From positions 1-5,598 of the forward strand of contig CAKRCJ010000164.1 of assembly GCA_934307185.1 (NCBI GenBank): 5,598 nucleotides of DNA, read 5' to 3'. The DNA is from an uncultured Roseburia sp. Its GTDB lineage: Bacteria; Bacillota; Clostridia; Lachnospirales; Lachnospiraceae. Under the pieces are notes generated by a model. That model was not told the DNA's origin, did no database searches, and worked only from the letters and a program-made list of their open reading frames with translations. The translations under genes and the position numbers were made by a program. Shown here in pieces: positions 1 to 5,218 of this stretch; position 1 is the stretch's first letter, and each line of letters starts with the position of its first letter.

Positions 1-130
1 TGCTCCATACATCTCCAGGTGCGGTATCATATAAAGTTGTGATAACGCCTGTTACGCCTGGAATCTGGCGAATCTGTTTTAATGTTACAGTGTCGAATTT
101 GGAACCATACCATCTTAATGTCATTTCCAT
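1..130 (-). CDS. uxuA: Mannonate dehydratase, N-terminal fragment
   Basis: Only the first 43 codons are inside the window; the gene continues past the left edge. Read on the minus strand, the protein starts MEMTLRWYGSKFDTVTL and continues with KQIRQIPGVTGVITTLYD and a GDVW segment. This matches the conserved start of UxuA (RWYG, then a QIPG-type strand and a G-[DE]-V-W segment). UxuA dehydrates D-mannonate to 2-keto-3-deoxygluconate in cytoplasmic glucuronate breakdown; it is a metal-dependent TIM-barrel enzyme, but the metal ligands lie outside this fragment. The start at 130 is preferred because an AAAGGA ribosome site (141-146) sits 10 nt upstream; the next Met (124) would be 16 nt away. 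The gene is divergent from an AraC-type regulator, which is a plausible controller. The family call rests on recalled N-terminal similarity over a short stretch. Confidence 0.88.
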   Translation of the reverse strand, partial: MEMTLRWYGSKFDTVTLKQIRQIPGVTGVITTLYDTAPGDVWS

Positions 131-181
131 AGTTTTCTTTTCCTTTCTTAGAAAAAATAGTTTTTATTAAGCCGCTTTTTT

Positions 182-201
182 CAAAGCAGCAGGATGCTTT
201 G
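182..201. repeat. 7-bp inverted repeat in the uxuA leader
   Basis: CAAAGCA (182-188) and TGCTTTG (195-201) form a perfect inverted repeat around a 6-nt GCAGGA loop. It lies just downstream of the likely uxuA start site, so it could be an operator or a hairpin in the uxuA leader. On the minus strand it is followed by a few A/G-rich bases rather than a clean U-run, so it does not look like a normal terminator for either gene. Confidence 0.5.
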
Positions 202-214
202 TTTTGTTAAGTCT

Positions 215-243
215 ATTATATCCAAAAGTGGAAAAAAGAAAAT
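215..243 (-). promoter_or_regulatory. Probable uxuA promoter with weak -35
   Basis: On the minus strand a perfect TATAAT occupies 220 down to 215. The bases 16-18 bp further upstream (about 237-243, T-rich, TTTTCT or ATTTTC) do not resemble TTGACA. A good -10 with a poor -35 is typical of promoters that need an activator, which fits the divergent AraC-type gene. Transcription would begin near 208 and leave a leader of roughly 78 nt before uxuA. Confidence 0.5.
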
Positions 244-263
244 TGACAGAGTTGTTGTTCACA

Positions 264-292
264 TTGCAAAAGTTGCGGTTGAATGGTATGAT
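264..292 (+). promoter_or_regulatory. Promoter of the AraC-type regulator
   Basis: TTGCAA (264-269) and TATGAT (287-292) are separated by 17 bp, and TGG directly before the -10 supplies an extended -10 (TGn). Transcription would start near 299, giving a leader of about 20 nt to the ATG at 320. Confidence 0.65.
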
Positions 293-319
293 ATCTAAAA
301 AAGCAGAGAGGAGCTGCGC

Positions 320-1198
320 ATGGCAAAAAATCTTCAGACAAAGTTTTCTACGAGACAGTATATGCAGTCGCGTGATTTTGAAATTTTTTATTATAATGAG
401 CCTGCATTAAAAGAAGTAAAGGTACATTCCCACGATTATTATGAATTTTATTTTTTCTTAGAGGGAGATGTTTCAATATTAATAGAAGGAGAAAAATATC
501 CGTTAAAATATGGAGATATGGTGTTAATTCCACCGGGGGTAAGGCATAAGGCGCTTGTACATGGAAATGAAATTCCGTACCGCAGGTTTGTATTCTGGAT
601 AAGTGTGGAATATTGTAATCAGTTGATGGAAGTGTCTGCTTCCTATGGTTATCTAATGCAGAATGTTTTAGTGAAAAAGAAATATATTTTTCATAACGAC
701 CTTATTACTTTTAATACCATTCAGTACCGGATTTTTCAGCTTATTGAGGAGATAAAATCAGAACGCTTCGGAAAAGACGCGAAGGTTTCGCTCTGTGTGA
801 ATGATTTGGTGTTACAGCTAAACCGGATTGTGTATGAGCAGCAAAATCCGAAAAGTGAAAAGGAAGAACAGAACCTTTACCAGAATATTACTTATTATAT
901 AGATGAACATATTGAGGAAGATTTGTCTTTAGAACAGCTTGCCGGACAGTTTTTTGTCAGTAAATACCATATTGCACATATTTTTAAGGAGCAGATGGGG
1001 CTTTCCGTGCATCAGTATATATTGAAAAAACGCATGCAGGCATCAAAAGCGGCAATTCTTGGAAACACAAGTATCACAGACGTTTATACCATGTTTGGCT
1101 TTAAAGATTATTCCAGCTTTTACCGGGCTTTTAAAAAGGAGTTTGGTATGTCACCGAAGGAATATAAGGAGCTGCGTGGGGTGGTGGAGGAGAGTTAG
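320..1198 (+). CDS. AraC-family transcriptional regulator (cupin + double HTH)
   Basis: A 292-aa cytoplasmic DNA-binding regulator of the usual AraC/XylS length. Residues about 20-95 form the cupin-type sensor domain: HSHDYYEFYFFLEGD (36-50), then EGEKYPLKYGDMVLIPPGVRH (56-76), the typical sugar-sensing beta-barrel signature. Residues about 188-285 carry the two helix-turn-helices: LSLEQLAGQFFVSKYHIAHIFK (202-223) and the family signature GFKDYSSFYRAFKKEFGMSP (260-279). The GAGAGGAG ribosome site ends 6 nt before the ATG at 320. The gene is divergent from uxuA, so regulation of hexuronate or glucuronide use is a reasonable inference from position; the effector cannot be read from sequence. 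No terminator is visible after the stop. Confidence 0.93.
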   Translation: MAKNLQTKFSTRQYMQSRDFEIFYYNEPALKEVKVHSHDYYEFYFFLEGDVSILIEGEKYPLKYGDMVLIPPGVRHKALVHGNEIPYRRFVFWISVEYCNQLMEVSASYGYLMQNVLVKKKYIFHNDLITFNTIQYRIFQLIEEIKSERFGKDAKVSLCVNDLVLQLNRIVYEQQNPKSEKEEQNLYQNITYYIDEHIEEDLSLEQLAGQFFVSKYHIAHIFKEQMGLSVHQYILKKRMQASKAAILGNTSITDVYTMFGFKDYSSFYRAFKKEFGMSPKEYKELRGVVEES

Positions 1199-1233
1199 AG
1201 CGAAAACAATAGAATAAAGAAGTAAGTTCACAA

Positions 1234-1262
1234 TTGAAAGAAAAACAGGGTTGTGATATGAT
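1234..1262 (+). promoter_or_regulatory. Promoter of ispF (and probably the permease)
   Basis: TTGAAA (1234-1239) and TATGAT (1257-1262) with a 17-bp spacer and a TGA extended -10 (1254-1256). Transcription would start near 1269, about 55 nt before the ispF ATG. It shows that ispF is independent of the upstream AraC-type gene. Confidence 0.7.
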
Positions 1263-1323
1263 GAAATGTAAAAACACATGAAAATAATTTAATAAACAAT
1301 TTAACCACATAAGGAGTAAAAAT

Positions 1324-1878
1324 ATGCGAGTAGGAATGGGATATGATGTTCATAAATTAGTTGAAGGCAGGGATTTGATTATCGGCGGGGTGAAAATACC
1401 ACACACTTTGGGGCTGCTTGGCCATTCAGATGCAGACGTGCTGCTTCATGCTATCATGGATGCACTGCTTGGTGCTGCAGCATTAGGAGATATCGGAAAA
1501 CATTTTCCGGATACAGACCCGCAGTATAAGGGGATTTCAAGCATTAAACTATTAGAGCATGTTGCGGCACTGATAGAGGAAAAAGGATACATTGTCGAAA
1601 ACATCGATGCAACGATTATTGCACAGAAGCCGAAAATGCGCCCTTATATTGAAGAGATGGAAAAAAATATTGCAGCGGCATTAAACATTGATGTAAGCCA
1701 GATTAATGTAAAAGCAACGACCGAAGAGGGGCTTGGCTTTACCGGAACAGAGCAGGGAATTTCCTCGCAGGCAATCTGTGCACTTACTACAATTTACGAA
1801 AACAGTGTTGCAGTAGCCGATTCGGCAGCAGGGTGTGCAGGCTGTGGTGGCTGCGGGAGTATAAAATCTAAAAAATAA
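1324..1878 (+). CDS. ispF: 2-C-methyl-D-erythritol 2,4-cyclodiphosphate synthase
   Basis: Converts CDP-ME 2-phosphate to ME-2,4-cyclodiphosphate with loss of CMP in the MEP isoprenoid pathway; a cytoplasmic trimer in known relatives. The opening [12 protein letters not shown] gives the metal ligands D8 and H10, with H42 in the [10 protein letters not shown] block (34-43). [20 protein letters not shown] (46-65), TIIAQKPKM (97-105) and the [17 protein letters not shown] region (130-146) are all classic IspF motifs, so the enzyme looks intact. Family members usually end near residue 157-160; this one is 184 aa and carries an extra tail with Cys171, Cys174 and Cys177 (CAGCGGC) and a basic end (KSKK). 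AAGGAG (1311-1316) lies 7 nt before the ATG. ispD is not adjacent. The next gene starts 44 bp downstream with no terminator between. Confidence 0.97.
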   Translation: MRVGMGYDVHKLVEGRDLIIGGVKIPHTLGLLGHSDADVLLHAIMDALLGAAALGDIGKHFPDTDPQYKGISSIKLLEHVAALIEEKGYIVENIDATIIAQKPKMRPYIEEMEKNIAAALNIDVSQINVKATTEEGLGFTGTEQGISSQAICALTTIYENSVAVADSAAGCAGCGGCGSIKSKK

Positions 1879-1922
1879 TGCATATTTTTTCTGATGATAA
1901 ATAAAAGGAGGAGCGAAAGAAA

Positions 1923-2708
1923 ATGATTTATATTGTTTTTTTGGTGGTATGTTTTGGCGCATCAATTGTCGGTGCAATTTGTGGAATTGGTGGAGGAGTG
2001 ATTATAAAACCGGTTCTGGATTCTTTTGGAGTGTTGGATGTAACTGCCATCAGCTTTTTGTCGGGCTGTACGGTACTTTCCATGACAACCTATTCGGTAT
2101 TTAAAAATAAAATCAGCGGGGAGTCCCATGTCACGATGAAAACCGGCTTTCCGCTTGCAATTGGTGCGGCAGTCGGCGGTTTAATCGGGAAGTGGCTGTT
2201 TTCCTATGTGAAGTCCCTAAGCAGTGACCCGAACAAAGTCGGAGCCATTCAGGCGCTATGCCTTCTTATTGTGACGCTTGGAACGTTAATTTATACGATT
2301 TACAAGGCAAAAATTAAAACCTATCAGGTGGATAATGCACTTGTCTGTATTCTGATTGGTGTATTTCTCGGTATTATGTCCTCCTTCCTTGGAATTGGCG
2401 GAGGTCCGATTAATCTGGTTGTTTTATTTTTCTTTTTTTCCATGTCAACGAAGATTGCAGCAGAAAATTCACTGTATATTATTTTCTTTTCACAGATTGC
2501 CAGCCTGATTTCCACGATTGTGACAGGAAGTGTTCCGGATTTCCAGATTGGTGTTTTAGTTTTGATGGTTGCAGGCGGAATTGCCGGAGGAATTTGCGGA
2601 CGTGCGATTAATAAGAAAATTGACGAGAAAACAGTGGATAAACTGTTCATTGCATTAATGGTTTTGATGATTTTGATTAATATATATAATATTTTTAAAT
2701 TTATGTAG
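1923..2708 (+). CDS. TauE/SafE-family sulfite exporter-like membrane permease
   Basis: A 261-aa polytopic membrane protein with about eight hydrophobic segments (near residues 3-27, 38-58, 76-95, 105-127, 138-165, 176-200, 207-229 and 240-260). It shows the internal duplication of the TauE/SafE (PF01925) family: GAICGIGGGVIIKPVL (17-32) in the first half is mirrored by SFLGIGGGPINLVVL (154-168) in the second, the glycine-rich reentrant motif of each half. Family members are proposed to move sulfite, sulfoacetate and other small organosulfur or organic anions; the substrate here cannot be read from sequence. AAGGAGG (1905-1911) supports the ATG at 1923, with an 11-nt spacer. It sits 44 bp after ispF without its own evident promoter, so co-transcription is likely, though the pairing has no obvious metabolic logic. 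Confidence 0.9.
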   Translation: MIYIVFLVVCFGASIVGAICGIGGGVIIKPVLDSFGVLDVTAISFLSGCTVLSMTTYSVFKNKISGESHVTMKTGFPLAIGAAVGGLIGKWLFSYVKSLSSDPNKVGAIQALCLLIVTLGTLIYTIYKAKIKTYQVDNALVCILIGVFLGIMSSFLGIGGGPINLVVLFFFFSMSTKIAAENSLYIIFFSQIASLISTIVTGSVPDFQIGVLVLMVAGGIAGGICGRAINKKIDEKTVDKLFIALMVLMILINIYNIFKFM

Positions 2709-2723
2709 GAAAGTAATAAGATA

Positions 2724-2752
2724 TTGACAAAAGAGAAGGTACTGTCTATTAT
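2724..2752 (+). promoter_or_regulatory. Promoter of the padR-SEDS operon
   Basis: A consensus TTGACA (2724-2729), 17-bp spacer and TATTAT (2747-2752) place the start near 2759. The -10 box itself lies inside an inverted repeat, GTCTA (2744-2748) and TAGAC (2757-2761), so a protein bound there would block RNA polymerase. Confidence 0.75.
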
Positions 2753-2813
2753 ATAGGTAGACGATATATAGATAATCTATATAATTTCGCAATTACCTAT
2801 AGCCGGTTATAAG
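2744..2813. promoter_or_regulatory. Cluster of palindromes in the padR leader, probable repressor sites
   Basis: Several inverted repeats are packed between the -10 box and the ribosome site. The strongest is a perfect 19-bp palindrome at 2765-2783: TATATAGAT, one central A, ATCTATATA. It is framed by a second perfect pair, TATAGGTA (2752-2759) and TACCTATA (2794-2801). A third near-palindrome centred on CCGG spans 2796-2813 (CCTATAGCC / GGTTATAAG, one mismatch and one G-T pair). PadR proteins bind dyad-symmetric sites and commonly repress their own operon, so autoregulation by the next gene is the natural reading; which palindrome is used is not known. Confidence 0.6.
2785..2800. repeat. Copy of the repeat arm inside the padR leader
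   Basis: TTTCGCAATTACCTAT is the exact reverse complement of 4554-4569, the left arm of the composite repeat. The right arm at 4619-4629 matches 11 of these bases perfectly. It lies between the 19-bp palindrome and the padR ribosome site. Confidence 0.7.
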
Positions 2814-2832
2814 AAAAAAGGAGGAAAAGAAG

Positions 2833-3162
2833 ATGGCAGTAGACAGGTCACTGGTTTCAGGAAGCATGACAATGTTAATTTTAAAACTTTTGTCAGAGAA
2901 GGATATGTATGGTTATGAAATGATTGATACCCTGCGGCAGAAGTCAGAGAATGTATTTGAACTGAAAGCGGGAACGCTATACCCACTTTTACATGGATTA
3001 GAGGAAAAAGGACTTCTCACCGTGTATGAGAAAGAGTATGCCGGAAAAGTCCGCAAATACTACAGCATTACAAGAGAAGGAAAACATTTGTTACAAAAGA
3101 AAAAAGAAGAATGGCAGGAATATCAGACGGCAGTGGTAAATGTCCTCGCGATGGAGGTGTGA
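2833..3162 (+). CDS. PadR-family transcriptional repressor (short form)
   Basis: A 109-aa winged-helix DNA-binding protein of the short PadR class, which has only a small C-terminal helix for dimerisation. Visible in order: the N-terminal helix SGSMTMLILKLLSEKDMYGYEMID (9-32), the recognition region AGTLYPLLHGLEEKGLL (46-62), the wing with RKYYSITREGK (74-84), and the dimer helix from about 86. GYEM, GTLYPLL, LEEKGL and YYSIT are the usual PadR signatures. AAGGAGG (2818-2824) is 8 nt before the ATG. The stop is 3 nt before the next start, and that gene's GGAGGTG ribosome site lies inside the last padR codons, so the two are translationally coupled. PadR genes are often paired with a HAAS/DUF1700-type membrane protein, as here. 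It probably represses this operon through the palindromes upstream; the inducing signal is unknown. Confidence 0.94.
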   Translation: MAVDRSLVSGSMTMLILKLLSEKDMYGYEMIDTLRQKSENVFELKAGTLYPLLHGLEEKGLLTVYEKEYAGKVRKYYSITREGKHLLQKKKEEWQEYQTAVVNVLAMEV

Positions 3163-3165
3163 CAG

Positions 3166-4452
3166 ATGGAAGATTATTTAAGACAGGTTTTAGACCAGAT
3201 ACGCTGTAAGAAGGCACATGTGGCAATCCGGGAAGAATTAGAAAGCCATATCTGCGACCAGAAGGAAGATTATATGGAAACAGGCATGACAGCAGAAGAA
3301 GCAGAAAAGGCGGCAGTGTGTGATATGGGAGACCCTGTTTCAACCGGTATTTCATTAGATAAGATACACAGACCAAAGGCAGCCTGGCAGATGATTTTAT
3401 TGATGACTGTGATTTTTCTTGCAGCGCTTTTCTTTCAATGGCAGGCCGGAGAAAGCAGCGGATCCTGTGTGCACATGATTGCCGGATTTTGTGTAATGTT
3501 ACTGGTCTGTCATTTAGATTACACAAGGATTGCGGCAGCCTCGAAAATCATAGCATCTGGATTGGTGGTATTTGGTCTTTTTTCCCTTTTTTATGGAACT
3601 GTGGCAGGCGGAGCCATCCGGTCGGTAAGCCTGCCGGGTGGAATGGAAATTTCCATATGTGCAGTGCTTATGCTCTATGTTCCGGTGTATGGCGCAGTTC
3701 TTTATTCCTATTATGGAACGGGATATAAAGGATTGTTAAAAGCTGTTTTATGGGCAGTGCCGCCGGTTCTTACGGCATTTTATCTTCCAAGCCTTACCTT
3801 CGTTTTGATATTGTCCGTGTGCATGGCAGGTATTCTTATCCTTGCAGTGGCAAAGGGCTGGTTTCATGTTTCAAAGAAAAAGGTGTTGATTGTTTCTGGA
3901 ATTTCTGTCGTACTGCTTCCGGTATTGCTTCTTTTTGCAATCATAAGAGCACCTTATCAGTTCGACCGGATAAGGCAGTTCTTTTCAGAGGAACCAAGTT
4001 ATATTTCACAGACTTTAAGGCAGTGCTTTACAGGAGGTATTTTTCTTGGAAATGGAGTTGGTGAGATAGAAGGAATATTACCAGACTGCAAGAGTAGTTT
4101 TATTCTTGCATATCTGACGGGAACTTACGGATATCTTGCATGTATCGGGGTGTGCGCAGTGCTTGCATTATTGATGTTTTCCATTTTTCCGGCAGTTTTC
4201 CGGCAGAAAAACCAACTTGGGCTGATGATGGGATTTGGCAGCGGGCTGATTATCGGGGTAAACCTTCTGATTAATTTACTGGAGAATTTTGGAATTCTTC
4301 CGGTTTCGCAGACATTTCTTCCGTTTTTTTCACAGGGAGGAAGTTATCTTTTTGTATGTTACATGCTCATGGGAATAATTTTAAGTGTGTACCGGTATAA
4401 AGATGTCTATTCTTTTCATGTTCCAGGGAAAATGAGAGCGGAAAAGGCTTAA
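3166..4452 (+). CDS. HAAS-like domain fused to an FtsW/RodA (SEDS)-like membrane protein
   Basis: A 428-aa protein in two parts. Residues 1-70 are soluble and helical (YLRQVLDQIRCKK, then REELESHICDQKEDYM, then MTAEEAEKAAVCDMGDP), matching the HAAS/DUF1700-type domain that accompanies PadR regulators. Residues about 75-412 have roughly ten membrane segments and the C-terminal hallmarks of the SEDS family: QTLRQCFTGGIFLGNGVG (282-299) aligns with the FtsW/RodA S-x-x-A-I-x-x-GG-x-x-G-x-G segment, and LPFFSQGGS (385-393) with LPFxSYGGS. Proven SEDS proteins polymerise peptidoglycan glycan strands at the membrane and need an Asp in an H-T-D-F-type motif; the aligned segment here is LPDCKSSFILAY (305-316), with Ser311 where Asp is expected. 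It may therefore be a non-catalytic SEDS relative that senses or scaffolds. It starts 3 nt after padR. The family is clear from motifs; lack of activity is inference. Confidence 0.85.
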   Translation: MEDYLRQVLDQIRCKKAHVAIREELESHICDQKEDYMETGMTAEEAEKAAVCDMGDPVSTGISLDKIHRPKAAWQMILLMTVIFLAALFFQWQAGESSGSCVHMIAGFCVMLLVCHLDYTRIAAASKIIASGLVVFGLFSLFYGTVAGGAIRSVSLPGGMEISICAVLMLYVPVYGAVLYSYYGTGYKGLLKAVLWAVPPVLTAFYLPSLTFVLILSVCMAGILILAVAKGWFHVSKKKVLIVSGISVVLLPVLLLFAIIRAPYQFDRIRQFFSEEPSYISQTLRQCFTGGIFLGNGVGEIEGILPDCKSSFILAYLTGTYGYLACIGVCAVLALLMFSIFPAVFRQKNQLGLMMGFGSGLIIGVNLLINLLENFGILPVSQTFLPFFSQGGSYLFVCYMLMGIILSVYRYKDVYSFHVPGKMRAEKA

Positions 4453-4501
4453 GTGTACTTGTTTGTTATTCTCAAAATTAACCTATAAAAATAATAAAAT
4501 C

Positions 4502-4528
4502 TTAAAAGAATTTTAAAAAATATATGAT
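4502..4528 (+). promoter_or_regulatory. Possible activator-dependent promoter of the lipoprotein gene
   Basis: TATGAT (4523-4528) is a good -10, but no TTGACA-like box lies 16-18 bp upstream. Instead that space holds two direct TTAAAA copies (4502-4507 and 4513-4518) separated by 5 bp. An 11-bp direct-repeat period at this position is the arrangement bound by OmpR/PhoB-type response regulators, such as TTAACA-N5-TTAACA in Bacillus. The local AT-richness makes chance a real alternative. Confidence 0.35.
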
Positions 4529-4538
4529 ATTCTTTGAG

Positions 4539-4646
4539 CTGTTCAGAAAAAGCATAGGTAATTGCGAAACTCAAATTCCGCTGTTCCATCATTGTGAAAA
4601 ATTTACAATTTCTATGAGTTTCGCAATTATCTGTTCAGAAAAAGCA
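4539..4646. repeat. Composite repeat: 16-nt direct repeats around a palindromic core
   Basis: CTGTTCAGAAAAAGCA occurs perfectly at 4539-4554 and 4631-4646 (period 92). Between and overlapping them, TAATTGCGAAACTCA (4559-4573) and TGAGTTTCGCAATTA (4615-4629) are a perfect 15-bp inverted repeat, extendable to 20 bp (4554-4573 with 4615-4634) with two G-T pairs. The loop contains a second hairpin, ATTGTGAA (4591-4598) with TTTACAAT (4602-4609; one G-T pair). The whole lies between the SEDS-like gene and the lipoprotein, ending just before its ribosome site. It may be a MITE/REP-like element or a structured leader. No ORF lies within it, and no terminator is visible after the upstream gene. Confidence 0.75.
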
Positions 4647-4666
4647 GGAAAAAGGAGAAATTTATC

Positions 4667-5035
4667 ATGAAAAAGAAAACATACGCAGTATTACTAGCAG
4701 GTTTATTAACATTATCTCTGGCAGCAGGTTGCGGGCAGAAGGCGGCAGATAACGCAAATGCAGAACAGAGTAACGTACAGTCTGAGGTGCAGCAGTCAGA
4801 TGCGTCTGCAGAAGAAAAACAGAGTCAAACACTGACCGGCACTGTTGAGGAAATAAAAGACTTTATGTTCATTGTAGCAGATGAAAATGGAGCAGAATAT
4901 GAGTTCAGCTTCGATGAAAAGCCACAGGGACTTGAGAATGTGGCAGTCGGAGATAATGTAAAGGTTACTTATACCGGCGAAGTTTCCGAGGTAGATGCAT
5001 TTAACGGAACGGTTCTTTCCGTTGAGAAACAGTAG
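4667..5035 (+). CDS. Small lipoprotein of unknown function
   Basis: A 122-aa exported protein. The first 22 residues are a lipoprotein signal peptide: a basic start (MKKK), a hydrophobic stretch, then a lipobox LAAGC with Cys22 as the lipidation site, so it should be anchored to the outer face of the membrane. Residues about 23-53 are a low-complexity linker rich in A, N, Q, S and E. Residues about 54-122 form a compact beta-rich domain (LTGTVEEIKDFMFIVADENG, then YEFSFDE, VAVGDNVKVTYTG, and TVLSVEK) that looks like an OB-fold; the VGDNVKVTY segment is typical of such folds. The family and ligand are not recognised. AAGGAG (4652-4657) is 9 nt before the ATG. A terminator follows directly, so it is probably monocistronic. 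Confidence 0.85.
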   Translation: MKKKTYAVLLAGLLTLSLAAGCGQKAADNANAEQSNVQSEVQQSDASAEEKQSQTLTGTVEEIKDFMFIVADENGAEYEFSFDEKPQGLENVAVGDNVKVTYTGEVSEVDAFNGTVLSVEKQ

Positions 5036-5052
5036 AAAAAAGAAAAAAAGCG

Positions 5053-5097
5053 AAAGGGTATCCGGCAGCAGAAAAGTGTGTCGGATACCTTTTTTTT
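5053..5097 (+). terminator. Rho-independent terminator of the lipoprotein gene
   Basis: GGTATCCGGCA (5057-5067) pairs with TGTCGGATACC (5079-5089), an 11-bp stem with one G-T pair and an 11-nt loop, extended by A-T pairs at the base and followed by eight T's (5090-5097). It ends the transcript before the hisS promoter. Confidence 0.92.
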
Positions 5098-5128
5098 GTC
5101 AGGAAAAATGAAATGACAGCAAAATACT

Positions 5129-5157
5129 TTGACACAAACTGTCATGAAACGTATAAT
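5129..5157 (+). promoter_or_regulatory. Full-consensus promoter of hisS
   Basis: TTGACA (5129-5134), a 17-bp spacer and TATAAT (5152-5157) match the sigma-A consensus at all 12 positions. Transcription would start near 5164, leaving a leader of about 55 nt with a small hairpin (ACAGC 5176-5180 / GCTGT 5190-5194). The leader is far too short for a T-box riboswitch. A perfect inverted repeat, ATGACAG (5113-5119) and CTGTCAT (5139-5145), brackets the -35 box. Confidence 0.85.
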
Positions 5158-5218
5158 AGACAAAGACGAAGAATAACAGCAGCAGAGAAGCTGTCGAAGA
5201 TAAAATGGAGGAATTTTC

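Noticed and set aside
243..248. TTGACA as the -35 of the AraC-type gene
   Set aside because: It is 38 bp from the TATGAT at 287-292 and has no -10-like sequence 16-18 bp downstream. TTGCAA at 264-269 fits with a 17-bp spacer.
204..410. Small plus-strand ORF of 68 codons overlapping the AraC-type gene start
   Set aside because: It covers the divergent promoter region, has no ribosome site, and its second half is a frame shadow of the real regulator gene.
2709..2723. Terminator after the TauE/SafE-type gene
   Set aside because: No GC-rich stem followed by a T-run is present, so read-through into the padR unit cannot be excluded.
3068..3526. Minus-strand ORF of 152 codons across the padR/SEDS junction
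   Set aside because: It is antisense to two well-supported genes, has no ribosome site and has a low-complexity translation with no recognisable domain.
3438..4064. Alternate-frame ORFs inside the SEDS-like gene as signs of a frameshift
   Set aside because: The main frame is open for 428 codons and carries all the family motifs through to the end; the other frames show none.
4453..4500. Terminator after the SEDS-like gene
   Set aside because: Only AAGTGTACTT, a 4-bp-arm dyad, is seen, with no U-run; too weak to call.
4539..4646. CRISPR array
   Set aside because: Only two direct repeats of 16 nt, and the 76 nt between them are palindromic and repeat-related rather than spacer-like; no cas genes.
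5158..5218. T-box riboswitch before hisS
   Set aside because: The leader from the predicted start is only about 55 nt, with no T-box sequence and no terminator/antiterminator; it holds just a 5-bp hairpin.
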